A program made the translations under genes and the position numbers. Positions 38,396 through 48,686 of a stretch of 64,000 nt of DNA are shown piece after piece. The notes under the pieces were generated by a model. That model was not told the DNA's origin. It searched no databases and saw only the letters and a list, made by a program, of their open reading frames with translations. The stretch's first letter is position 1. Every line of letters begins with the position of its first letter. Source of the stretch: Toxoplasma gondii ME49 (Eukaryota > Apicomplexa > Conoidasida > Eucoccidiorida > Sarcocystidae); contig NC_031477.1 of assembly GCF_000006565.2 (NCBI RefSeq), positions 3,809,137 to 3,873,136 of the forward strand, in the 5' to 3' direction.

Positions 38396-39530
38396 CTTGC
38401 CGCTCCACCTGTCTCCTGGGGAGACAGCGAGCGATCGGGAGATTTCAGGTCACGGATCTGGACAAACGCAAACAAGCGGGAGGCCGGCTGGCGAACAAGG
38501 AACGCGCGACAGAATGCGAGGCCGAAGGCGATCGCGCGAGGAAGCGAAAACCACGACGAAGGGTAAACGGAGGAGTGAAGAATCGAGCGATGAAAGCGAA
38601 GCAGGGGGTGGCCAGAGAAGAGAGGCGAAAGGAACGAAGGACGAGGAAGCGAAGAAGCGAAGAAACAAAGGTAGGGGGAACAAACAGAGAGCGGAAACAA
38701 AGGGAAAGGAAGTCAATGAAGAGATGGAGGAGAATGGGAGGGTCGAGCGGGTCGGAGGCCACCAACGGCTGCGCGTTTGACAGCAGAAAAGAGTGGACGA
38801 CTGAAAAAGCAGGGGAAGGATACAAGATGGAGACACCCGACGGAGACGGCAAGGAAGCAAAACAGGAGGCTACCAGAGACGGCGCGCATAATTCTCCTCT
38901 GCAACAAATCCAAGATTTAATGGCACTTTCGGCAAAGAAAAGTTCTTCCCTGCGGGTGTATGTACAGCGGACGCCAGAGAAGAGGCACTTCACCGACCCG
39001 AGCGAAGTTGGGAAGACAACGGAGGGGAGAGAAGCGAAGGCGGCGGAAGTCGCCGGGATTTTTCGCCTCTTGAATGTCGACAGGATTGATTTGCCACCAT
39101 CCCCCGTCGTTCTACCTCTTTTCGTCTCCCAACTGGTGGCACAATCCGTCCTCGTGCGCCGTTTTTCGAGTGCCCTTCTTGTCCGCTGTCCCGAAAAGGG
39201 TGTTGTTGACAGAACGATTTTGCCACCGGGTGACCTTAGCGTTCTTACCGACTTTTCGTGTCGCGCAGTGAGTTGTGTGTGTGCTGTTCACCAAGCGTCG
39301 TGCGCCGCGAGACTTCTCCGCCACGCATGCAGCGAAATTTCGACCATTAAAAAGAGGTTTGCACCGTGTCCCCCTTGATGAGCGACCCACCACAACTCCT
39401 CCGCTTCACTGTGTTGTGTGTATCCAGTCTGCATGTAGACAGGAGGTGGACGTAAACATGTTGCAAGACTTCTGTTCGATTTCTTGCATGTAAACCGAAA
39501 CTACGACGGCAAGGACTTACCTGTAGTACA

Positions 39531-39567
<37 letters not shown>

Positions 39568-41052
39568 TAAATATATATATATATATATATAAAGGATGAG
39601 CAGACAGTCTAAGAGAATGATAGGTGCGGGAGGAAACAGTCACTTTCCCTGTGTATGCACGAGTACCGACGTGTCCACGTAGGCTGAACCCATTAGTGCG
39701 ACCGTTGTTCCAGTGTAATTTTGGCTTAGTTTTCACGGTAGTATATACTCCGAGTTGCACTGTTGGCTTAGACTTTGAAGGTGCTTGAAATTGAAATACA
39801 ACTCATTCAGCAGGCGTAAAAAGCGGTAATCCCTCATCAGCCTAGGTTGCTATGATAAAAGAGCCGCAGAACAAAGACACTTGACCCCACCTGCTCACCA
39901 GGGCACTGACACTACCGGTTCGCCATTAGGAGAGAGCTGAAGCTTCTAAACTACTCACATCATAGGCTCCTGCAAGACCTAGAGAGCATTCAACGCTAAA
40001 CGAGCTCGAGTGGCCGCGTCGCTGGTCGCGGCAAGCCACAATTCGCCAGTTCTGTTTCCTCCGTCGGGTATATTCCACTGAACGTTCGACCCCAGCCGCA
40101 CTTGCAAGGAGCCGATCGCACTTGTGTGCAGTGCGTCTCCACACCAGAGCGTGGCCTGACGACCAGGCAAATGACACAGAGCTTTCGAGGCACACAGATC
40201 CAAAAAATTCTTATTGTTCGCCTTCGGCTGGCGTAGTCGCCGTTCAAGAGAGTCAGCTCGGGCGCATTTTTTTCACCGCCCTGCGTCTCGACGAGAAACT
40301 TCCCTCGCTTTTCCACGTTCGGCACTGAAGTTTCGCTGCCCACGTGCGTATCGCGCAGGCCCCTGAGGTAAACAGAAAATTTGGTCGGTGTCGATCAATA
40401 CACTGCAGCTTCTCTGTGAATCTGCGCATACCATTTGCATGTGTGCCCACGAAACAGGGCAACTGGACTGTCACGGGCCGATGCTATGCGCGAAGGTGAC
40501 CATGAGAGGTGCTTTCGGTGTAGTGAGATTCTCGCTGCATTGACCCAGACTTTCCACAAGTGTGATTTTCAGTTTAGATTAAACTTGTTGACGGTGCCCC
40601 TGCCCTGCACTTCGAGTTTTGCTGCTCATTTCCGTTGACCCCGTCTCCGCTTTCCGATTGTCTGTTCTGCGTCGCTGAAGCGCAGTCTAGATCCTCGCGG
40701 GCGTCGCGAACGGGGAGGAGGCGGACTTTATGACAGGAGTGTATCTCGCATGGGTGAAGTCAGCGTCTGAAAGTATGAAGTAAAACTTGTGCTTCTGGTG
40801 GATTTCATTCTCGTCACTGATGCACGGAATAATTTAAACGTTCGTCGTGCTGTTGGAGATCCGAAGCAACGACCTGTGGTCGACACAGGAAGGGTCGCTT
40901 CCCAGTCGTCGTCTTGTTTATCTCCCACAAGAATTGTTTTTAAGCGTCCACGCGCGTTCTCTAACTGCTTCCGTCGAAAGGTGGCTCTCCTGGTCTTCGT
41001 CGGTTATCCTGGTTTTATCCCAAAAGAAGAATGCGCGCGAGGCCGGAGCACA
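38396..41052. other. divergent promoter region between giant gene and GRA25-like gene
   Basis: About 2.65 kb between two outward-facing starts. It includes an Arg/Lys/Glu-rich plus-strand open frame continuing antisense to the giant exon (to 39378), which I reject as coding. There is a TA array at 39533-39592. GAGACG-type words, an element family described for dense-granule promoters, occur in reverse orientation as CGTCTCC near 40642-40648 and GCGTCTCG near 40283-40290. Their function here is inference. Confidence 0.45.
39533..39592. repeat. TA microsatellite upstream of GRA25-like gene
   Basis: Two (TA)n blocks separated by GACATAAA, about 1.5 kb upstream of the GRA25-like start codon. Confidence 0.9.
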
Positions 41053-42000
41053 ATGAAGCGTTTCTGGTTGTGCGCGCTGCTTTCGCTGCTCGAGTTTTCA
41101 TGGGGCTGCAACTCTCTCGGTCCCAGCCTGCCGTCTTTCCAGGTCGCAGAAGGGGCATTTTTCGGTCGCCTTCGGAACTGGTTCGGAAAGAACGCGGAGC
41201 AGAAGCCAGAGGTGCCGGTCGCTCCCGTAGCGGACGATGACGCTGGAAGTGAGGAGGAGAGCTCCTCCCACTACGGCGTCAAGACTCTCACGGCATCGAC
41301 TACTACTACTACGACGACAACGACGACGACAACCGTGACTTCCACGAAGCCTGAGGGCGTCTGGGAGGAAGAGTATGACTCCATGGAGGTCCCGTACACC
41401 CCACTCCCGCCTCTCCGGGGGATTGGGCTGCTGGGGGGTGCGATCTTCGTCAGTCTCGCTTTCAATTTGGGCAAACTACCTCTACTTATGGGGGGAATAG
41501 GTGTAGTTCAGTATATCAACTCGGTTGTGCAACGAATGCACGCGCGCCGCGCCGCGGACGCCGCATTGAGACGCTTTGAGGATCGCCGGGAGCTCGTTCG
41601 TGCAAGAAGACGACGACGGTGGATCCAGACGTTCTACTCCCACAACGCGTTGCAGCAAGACCGCGCGACAAGGAAGGGAGAGACACAAAACGAGGAAAGC
41701 AATGCAACTCTAGCCAACAGCTCAACGGGTAAAGGCGACGGCGGGACTGCAGGAAGCGAGGCGCCGCCTCGCGGGATACATGCAGACGCTGCGTCAGAAA
41801 GGACATGGAACACTGGTGGAAAAAAGGGCTCGCTTCATGATAGTGGTCTTCACGCCGAAGGCAGCGACAAACGTACAAACCCTTCTGAGACTCGAGAGGT
41901 CCCGAAAACGCGGCTCAGGAAACCAACGGAAAGGAACACCAAAGCACAGGTGAAGAAGAAGACCCCGAGGGAGAACCTCCCGGAATTCGATAGAAACTGA
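41053..42000 (+). CDS. GRA25: secreted dense-granule-type protein, probable GRA25
   Basis: Single exon, 315 residues. The start is ATG 41053 in the favourable context CACAATGA. Residues 1-18 (MKRFWLCALLSLLEFSWG) form a clean signal peptide. Then follow an amphipathic stretch (35-47), an acidic patch (61-69), a Thr run of 12 residues (83-94) encoded by mixed ACT/ACG/ACA codons, and a Pro-rich turn. A hydrophobic segment covers about 123-158, followed by a strongly basic helix (161-190 with five consecutive Arg). The tail is hydrophilic, Thr/Glu/Lys-rich and probably disordered. No enzyme motif is seen. The architecture fits proteins secreted into the parasitophorous vacuole. The symbol rests on architecture plus my memory that GRA25 lies between LAP and a V-ATPase a gene in T. 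gondii, not on a sequence comparison. GRA25 is reported as a vacuole-lumen phosphoprotein affecting virulence and host chemokine output. Confidence 0.7.
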   Translation: MKRFWLCALLSLLEFSWGCNSLGPSLPSFQVAEGAFFGRLRNWFGKNAEQKPEVPVAPVADDDAGSEEESSSHYGVKTLTASTTTTTTTTTTTTVTSTKPEGVWEEEYDSMEVPYTPLPPLRGIGLLGGAIFVSLAFNLGKLPLLMGGIGVVQYINSVVQRMHARRAADAALRRFEDRRELVRARRRRRWIQTFYSHNALQQDRATRKGETQNEESNATLANSSTGKGDGGTAGSEAPPRGIHADAASERTWNTGGKKGSLHDSGLHAEGSDKRTNPSETREVPKTRLRKPTERNTKAQVKKKTPRENLPEFDRN

Positions 42001-44814
42001 AGAAAACGGTGCGCGGAAGGCGGCGTCCAGAGTAAACTGGAATCAACGGAGACAGCCTAAGACTATGTGCAGCACTCTGTTACATGGAAAAGCGAACCGC
42101 TCGCAGATTATGGGGAGTGCGCAACTGCGGGTATCCAGATTAACCCGACGAACTTTCCACCCATTCTGCTGAGGAACGTCTTCCGCATCTGTTTAGGTCA
42201 GCAGTGTGCGTTTCACGCAGTTGAGAAGAGACCGGGGGGACGAAAAAGAATCGCCTTTTGCGTGATGTGCCACCTCATAGGCTGACTTCTTTCCAACGAC
42301 CTCTTGTACATCCACAGCGATTGACAGGGAGGTGGCGTAAGCGGCAGCTGGCCGTGGATCTGAGAAAACGGTAACTGGAGGCAACAAAGTGTTGGAGGAG
42401 TCTAGATAGCCCAGGAAGGCGCTGAGAGGATCTGAAGATATCCGTTTCCGTGATTCTAACAAAGCAGGAGAAGGCGCCTCCGTTAATCCTTTATAGGACA
42501 CTTAGCCGTCTGGGGCCGTTCGGCAGTCTCGTCCCCAGAAAGCAAATTTGAGGCGTGGCGACTTCGATTTGTGTATGGAATCGAAAGCGCCAGCCGGAGA
42601 GCTGACACAAAGCCACTGCTACTGCGTACTAGAGCAATAGTGTTTTTGCAAATCGCGGAAATGCATGAACAGAGACCGTGGGTCTGCCCTACAGTGGCAA
42701 GTTCCACCTGTACGGGTTTTTCACAGGGACGCCTGGTTTCGCTAAAGAAGACTCTCGAACTTTTGGGGGTCTGTTTCGCGTGTGCCAATGAATGCGTCTT
42801 GCTTTTGTCCGTTGACTTAGGTCTCGCACCTGGTGTTGTCCTAACGTCTCCATTTCTACGCCTCGCAGCGCAAGAGTGTCACTAGTGTGGCGGCCGCGGA
42901 GTGTGCAGTGAGCAGATTTCGTTAGTGATGTGCCGTCTGTCGCTACGCTTGGCTGCGGAGGAGGTTTTTCATTTACGTACTCGCGATGGTTCTTCTTCAG
43001 TGAGGCGTTTCGCGCGCGAGACCGTTTGCATATGTTGTTCCTGCCTTTAACGTCCATGTTTGTTTTGCCGCGGACCGCATGTGCAAGCGACAAAGAGTGG
43101 AAGGCTCTGCACGAGCGTTCCGTTACAGGGGTCTGTTTTCCTGTGAGGCGTCAACTTGCCTAGCATGTGCCGTGAAACGAGGAGCGGAAGCCAGACAAGC
43201 AGCTCACGTTCACTTCGGGACCGCTCCGAAGTTTGACGAACAGGTAGAGTATCTGTGTAAAAGGAACGGGGAGAACAGGCAGAAAACTGTGCTGTCATGC
43301 CTTGCAGACTTCCCATGTAGCAACACTACGTTGATTCATGCCTGTCGCTGTTGAGAACTCACCAACATGCGCAGAGGTCTGCTTGCTCCAAATCAGTGCA
43401 CTCGCGACCAGAACCCCGGAACAACTGTGATAAAAACAAACAGTTCAGATATCCGAGCGGACATACCGTACAAATCCGTCTGGGGAATCTGCCTAGCTCT
43501 CGGTGGCAGTAGGTCACTTCAGAATCCAGGCTCCGTCAGGATTCAAACGGAGCACCCTTCGGGGCTGCTGTGTAGCAATTCAAAACAAAGAAGCGAATTT
43601 GCAGAGAAGACTGTGGCTGCTGAAGAGGATCTGTCAACTTCTGTGTGGGGGGTGTGTCGCCGAGGACGACCACAGCAGCCTCAACGGGTTCTTGTGTTTG
43701 TCTCTCCCAACCGTAGCCATAGGCGAGAAGCATGCTCGTTGTCATTTCGTACATCGAGAATCACACAGTAAGCGCTCGAACAAGGAAACCTAAGCTACAG
43801 GTGTCGCACGACGACTTCCACCCGCCGGACTCCCAAAAAGAAATTCAGTGTGAATAGCACATGCACTCACATTTGCCGGCACTCCTGCATCTCCAGCTCT
43901 CTGCCAGAGTCTTCGTTCGACAGTGGCTTTTCCCTGAATGTTGCCAGGAGTACGGCTCTGGGTCGCGGAGCATTCGTTCAGAGACAACATCTGCCTACAG
44001 TGTGTTTCAGTTGCAACAGATGACTCAACTCCGATCTCCATACGTTCTCTACGTTCGTCGTCCACGGACAAGGCGAGTAACGTTGTCTCTTTGTTCCAAT
44101 CTACAGCCGTAGGAGTTTCCGGAAGCCGTCTTCCAGACAGCGAATGTTTCCCCAGGAAAGGGATTGCACACTGCATACAGCGTCGTTGTCGAGACAAACG
44201 ACAATGCGTCGGAAAACAGCTTGAGGTCTCGATGCCTCGACCCCATCGCCAGCCCTCTAGGTGTCTTTGCGGCGTCGATGGACGGTCACTTTGTCAGTAC
44301 CCTTGGAAACGATTAGCACAATACACTTCCTGCGAATGTGACCACAGACAGAGCAGTGCGCTCTTTCTTCCTTGGTCTCCACACACTGACGAGGAACGGC
44401 ACGAACTGAGAAACGCCGAGAGACGATTCTCCTTCCTCTCCTTCCTCTCGTTTCTCGACCTCACTTCTCGGTTGCTCCTCACATCCCTCTGCTCCCGCTC
44501 CTGTTCTGCCTTCCTTGTTTGCTCTGTCGGGTGTTGCGTCTCTCGTGGGTGCGCCGTCTGCACTGGAGCGTGGATACCTCCTCACAGTTCACTCCTGTGT
44601 TGTCTACCTCAGCAAGGTCGTAGGAAACTGGGTCCTCGCTGCTTCCTCACCCTTTTTTCCTCTTATATCTGAAGTCCCCCCCTCTTGCTTCTTCCACTGG
44701 CCCTCGGCCTCCGTCGTCGCTGCGGGTGTGCGCCTTCTCCCCTAGGTCGTTTCTTCCCGCAGAAACAGTAGAGAACGAAGACGCGTCTTCTTCCTCCAGC
44801 ACTCGACGCCAAAC
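42001..44814. other. 3' flank of GRA25-like gene and intergenic DNA
   Basis: No gene is supported. Open frames are short, overlap each other in several frames and have no domain character. A pyrimidine-rich stretch (about 44430-44560) resembles introns or 5' leaders elsewhere in the window and could belong to a plus-strand transcript beginning near here. Confidence 0.5.
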
Positions 44815-45159
44815 ATGGAAAAGAAAAATGGCAACGACGACGGGGACGCAGAGCGCTCAGGTGTCTCGGCACCTTCTCCAGCTCCTGTGGTCCAGAGTCT
44901 CCCTCTCTCTCTCTCTCGCGCGCGCGCGGTTCGCCCCAGCGAGCTGAACAGCCATCAGCTGCGCGGTTCCCAGAGAAACGCGTTGAACGTCTAGAGAGGA
45001 ACCAGTCGATCCGCAACCATCCGCTGGCATCGAAGAAGCTGCATGGTGGCTTTCTCGCCTTGACAAGCTTCGAGCCGGAAGCCGTGGCGATAGCACTGAA
45101 AGAAGGAGTCTCCGTAGGCGCCGCACTCTCTGCTCATTCTGAAAACAACGTTGACCGAG
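44815..45159 (+). CDS. possible small two-exon gene or gene start, hypothetical
   Basis: ATG 44815 (AACATGG) opens an exon that can be spliced at 44860 (CAG/GTGTCT, phase 1) to an acceptor near 44972 (TTCCCAG). This joins in frame to a segment reading EKRVERLERNQSIRNHPLAS and then LHGGFLALTSFEPEAVAIAL and VSVGAALSAHSENNVDR. It ends at a donor GTGAGA near 45160. The composition is more protein-like than its surroundings. Possible continuation exons lie at about 45690-46040 and 46040-46308, but I could not connect them with consistent phases. No family is recognised. Chance is a real alternative. Confidence 0.25.
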
Positions 45160-46438
45160 TGAGAAAGCTCTGCGCGTCCACTCTTCTGTCGACCCTCCTC
45201 TGCAGCACGGACTGCACAGAACGATTTCTTCTCTCGCCTCTCGCTCTCTCGCGTTTCAGTCTTCCCCAACGACTCTAAAATACCTGGAGTTCCAGTCCCC
45301 TACCTGTCGCTTGAACGTCCTGCTTTGCTTCCTAGTTTCACTGGCACCTTTTTTTTTCGCCGACGCAAAGGCAACACGGAGCTGGAGTGATACGACCACT
45401 CAGAGTCCCCCCCTGCCTTCACCTCTGCCGCGTACGCGCGCTCACCGCAGCTTCACGGACATCCACGCACTCACGCCTCCGGATACACTGCAGAGAACAT
45501 TTCCACCTTTCTTCTCTTTCTCTTGGTCTGTTTGGTCTTTTTCTCTGCGCCGGCAGCCACACTGGAAGGGAGACAGCACCCTCCCACCGCAGCTCGCACA
45601 GGGGCAGGAGGTAGGCGAGAAGAGCGTTCCAGTCTTGAACAACAAACAACCGCCAGTCTGGCGTCGAGACAGCGGCGACGTATTTAGTGAGGACGCTCAA
45701 GAACGAAACGGAACTGCGTCACTTACACATCCGCAGCCGCTTGGAGTGCACGCTGTCGAACTCCTTGGCACTCGGCCTCCCAGCGCTGAGGTCCTGCCGC
45801 GCGGGCGCATTGCTCCAAGTCGAGGAAACTGGAGCGAGCTTCGAAGACACTCTGAAGGAAGAAACGCATGCACCCGGCGAACTCGTGTGCTCAGACGCGA
45901 AACGAGAAGACGTTCAGAAGCGACGCAAGAATCCCTGGGAGACGGACAGGCAGGAGACGCGCAGAGAGGAAAGTGGAACTTCCGAGACTCGAAACAACGC
46001 AGGAGGAGAGGAGCCGGAAGGACGACGTGGAGAGGGATGGTGACGCTGTAGGAGTCACAGCAGAGCACTCAAGTCGCACAGCAGCAAAGGCCCTCGTTTT
46101 AAAAAAAATACATCCGCCTGTGGAAGCAGGCGAACGAGGTAGGTTTGACAGAGAATACAGTGAAAGAGATCTGCGTCGCTCGAGAGCGGCGAACTCCCCC
46201 CCCAGACACACCATAGGTGCCTTGGGGGGAGAAACCTTGCAGAACGCCATGCTGAGGGCTGCGGTTACGGCGAGGCACGAACGAAATGCAAGACTTCTTC
46301 GTTTCTGAGAAAACTCCGTGGAAAGAGAACGAAGAAGGTAGGCGGGGAAACACCGAAAAGGCGAAACACCGCGCAAATACACAAGTCCACTGCGTCACAC
46401 CTGAGACCCATGTACATAATCTATACGTATACATTCAC

Positions 46439-46474
<36 letters not shown>

Positions 46475-48686
46475 TGACATAGGAACATAAATGTATGCAA
46501 ATATTTATAAATATTCATTGATTTACAAATGCATGTTGATGCGTCTTTTTTGTGGAGAGGAAGGGGAGACAAGCGAGAAGCGTCTAGCACACTCTGCACA
46601 GCTTTTGCAGTGGACCTTTGCTTCCAGACGGAGAAGAAACAGATAACAACAAAACGCGCGCCCCGAGATGTCTGTTTGCCTACATATTCTTACATGACTG
46701 TTTACTCATGTAGTACATCCATGTACTCGTACGATTCTACCGCCAGTTACTCTTCTTGTGTACAGCTCCATACAGACACGCAGGTGTGAGCAAATGCGCT
46801 TGCATGTCTTCCTCGTTCAAGAGAAGCAGAAGCCTTGCATGCAGTGTTGAAGTGGAGAGAAGGACTTGTTCGCCCCCGAGTGGAGGAACTCACAGCCATA
46901 GTGGTTGCTGAGAAGGCGAGAGGAGAGGACGAGGACCAGCGCTTGTTTCGCTGCAGTTGGAGAGAAGAGAAACGGGTCGTCGCCGAGAGACACGCAGCGT
47001 CGACTGCGTCACCAGGCTCTTTCTGTCAGGGGGAACAGAAGCCGAGGGGCGGAAAGAGTCTTCCGGATGCGTAGAAGATAGGGTGTATCTTGGGGAGGGA
47101 AGGCGCAGACGTCGAGGAAAGGCCTTTTGCAGCTGCGCGACGAGAAGAGGAAGAGCGTGGAGGAGCTTTTGCGAGGTGAATTTCTTTGAACTCGGACGCA
47201 GGCGCAGGAAAACTCCTCTTCCGCTGTGTGTGCTGGCTGCGCACCGGAGGAGGGAGTGCCGCGAAGGAAAGCACAGAGGACGTCTGGAATTCGCGTTGCC
47301 GCCCTCAATATGCAGCCTCAAGAAAGGAAAACGCGTTCTTTTTCTCTCGCCTTCGCCTCGTTTTTTGTCTCGTCTCTCCCTCTCTCTGCCGAATCGCATT
47401 CTTTTGCGCCTGCCAGGACCGCTCTTCCCGCGCCGCACATGCGGTTGGGGTGTCGTTCGGATACAGAGGACGTCTTCGCGAGGGCCAGACACCGCGGTGC
47501 GTCGCGGCTGGAGACAAGCAGCCTCGTCTTTTGTCGCGTTTTTCGGCGAGGAGATGTCGAGCTCGAGACACATTCGAAACGGTTTCCTCCCTGTGCGTCT
47601 GCGGAGGAAGACGACGGCATTTTTTGCACTTCGTCGACACCGAAAACCGGCGAGGTCGATCGAAAAGACAGGGGGCGAGGACGAGGCCGACAGAAAGCAC
47701 TGCTTCCAGAGCTCGAAAAAACGCAGGCCTGTGACCTCAGCAGCTGCGCGCCGGGAGGTCTTTTATCTTTTGTCTCCAAGGAATCCCCCTTTTTTCTTTC
47801 GAAACAACGAGAGAGAAGTCTCGAAGCCGGCTGGCGGCGCGGGAGCCGAGGTCTTGCACTCTTTCTCAAGTTGGAAAGGACGCCCTCTCTGCTTCTCCCG
47901 GTCCTGCCGTCTGCAGAGTAGTCGGAAAAAACGGCGACGCTGGGTCGACACACCGACCGAGATAGCCTCGTCCAGGCCTTGCAATCTGGACTTTAAGTGA
48001 ATTTGTGCATGCAAGTCTCTTCCGCTGGTCTCGGGGAGACTCTGTGGTGTCTATGTCAGCGAATGTGAGATGTGAATGACACGCCGCGCCGAGAACTTCG
48101 CTTCTTCCTCTCCACAGTTGAATGGGCGAGTGTAAAAACCGAGAGACGTTAGATATGTAGCTCTTCTGGGAGGTGTACAGACACCCCAGGGTCGCGGGTA
48201 CCTCTCAGAGAGATGGCGTCTGGGGATGCCATCTTCAGTTCTTCGCCGCGTATGTCTCTTCTTCCCTGTTCGTCTTCTTCCCTCGCACCACAAAGGACTC
48301 TCCTTTTCTCTTCCAGGATGCTGCATGCTGCCGCATCCTCTTCCTTGTCCCTGTGAAGTTTGATCCACGTATAACGGGAGGCATTTGACACCGCCCATGT
48401 AGTCTGTCTCTGTCTCACATCCTCGGCCCTCTCACGTGGATGATTTTGTCTTTCTCTCTCCTCTCATCTCAGTCGTTTGTCTCCACCCTTTTTCCACCGT
48501 TTTCCGTTGAACTCCCCTTTTCCTTTTTTGTCTTCTGTTCTCCCATGTGGACCTCGACCTCGCACTCTTGTCGTCCGACCTGCTCCCGTTGTTGACCCCC
48601 CTTGGTCTTCCTCTTCCTCCGCATCTTTCTCTTGCCTTTTTTCCTCTTCGCTCGTCCGTCCTCTTGGTCGTCTTCTGTTTGCCATC
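45160..48686. other. region with overlapping open frames upstream of the V-ATPase gene
   Basis: Includes Arg/Glu-rich frames at 45311-46308, a TA array (46439-46474), and 46835-48000 where all three plus frames and two minus frames are open for over 200 codons. The translations are Arg/Ser-rich without motifs, which is what GC-rich, stop-poor leader DNA gives. I read most of it as promoter and 5' untranslated region of the V-ATPase gene, with a pyrimidine-rich leader at 48440-48680. A near-palindrome AGGTGTACAGACACCCC lies at 48171-48187. Confidence 0.45.
46439..46474. repeat. TA microsatellite
   Basis: (TA)n with one ACATATA interruption in the intergenic stretch between the GRA25-like and V-ATPase genes. 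Confidence 0.85.

Noticed and set aside
37756..39378. 540-codon plus-strand open frame
   Set aside because: Mostly antisense to the giant minus-strand exon and then an Arg/Lys/Glu-rich leader; composition explains the openness.
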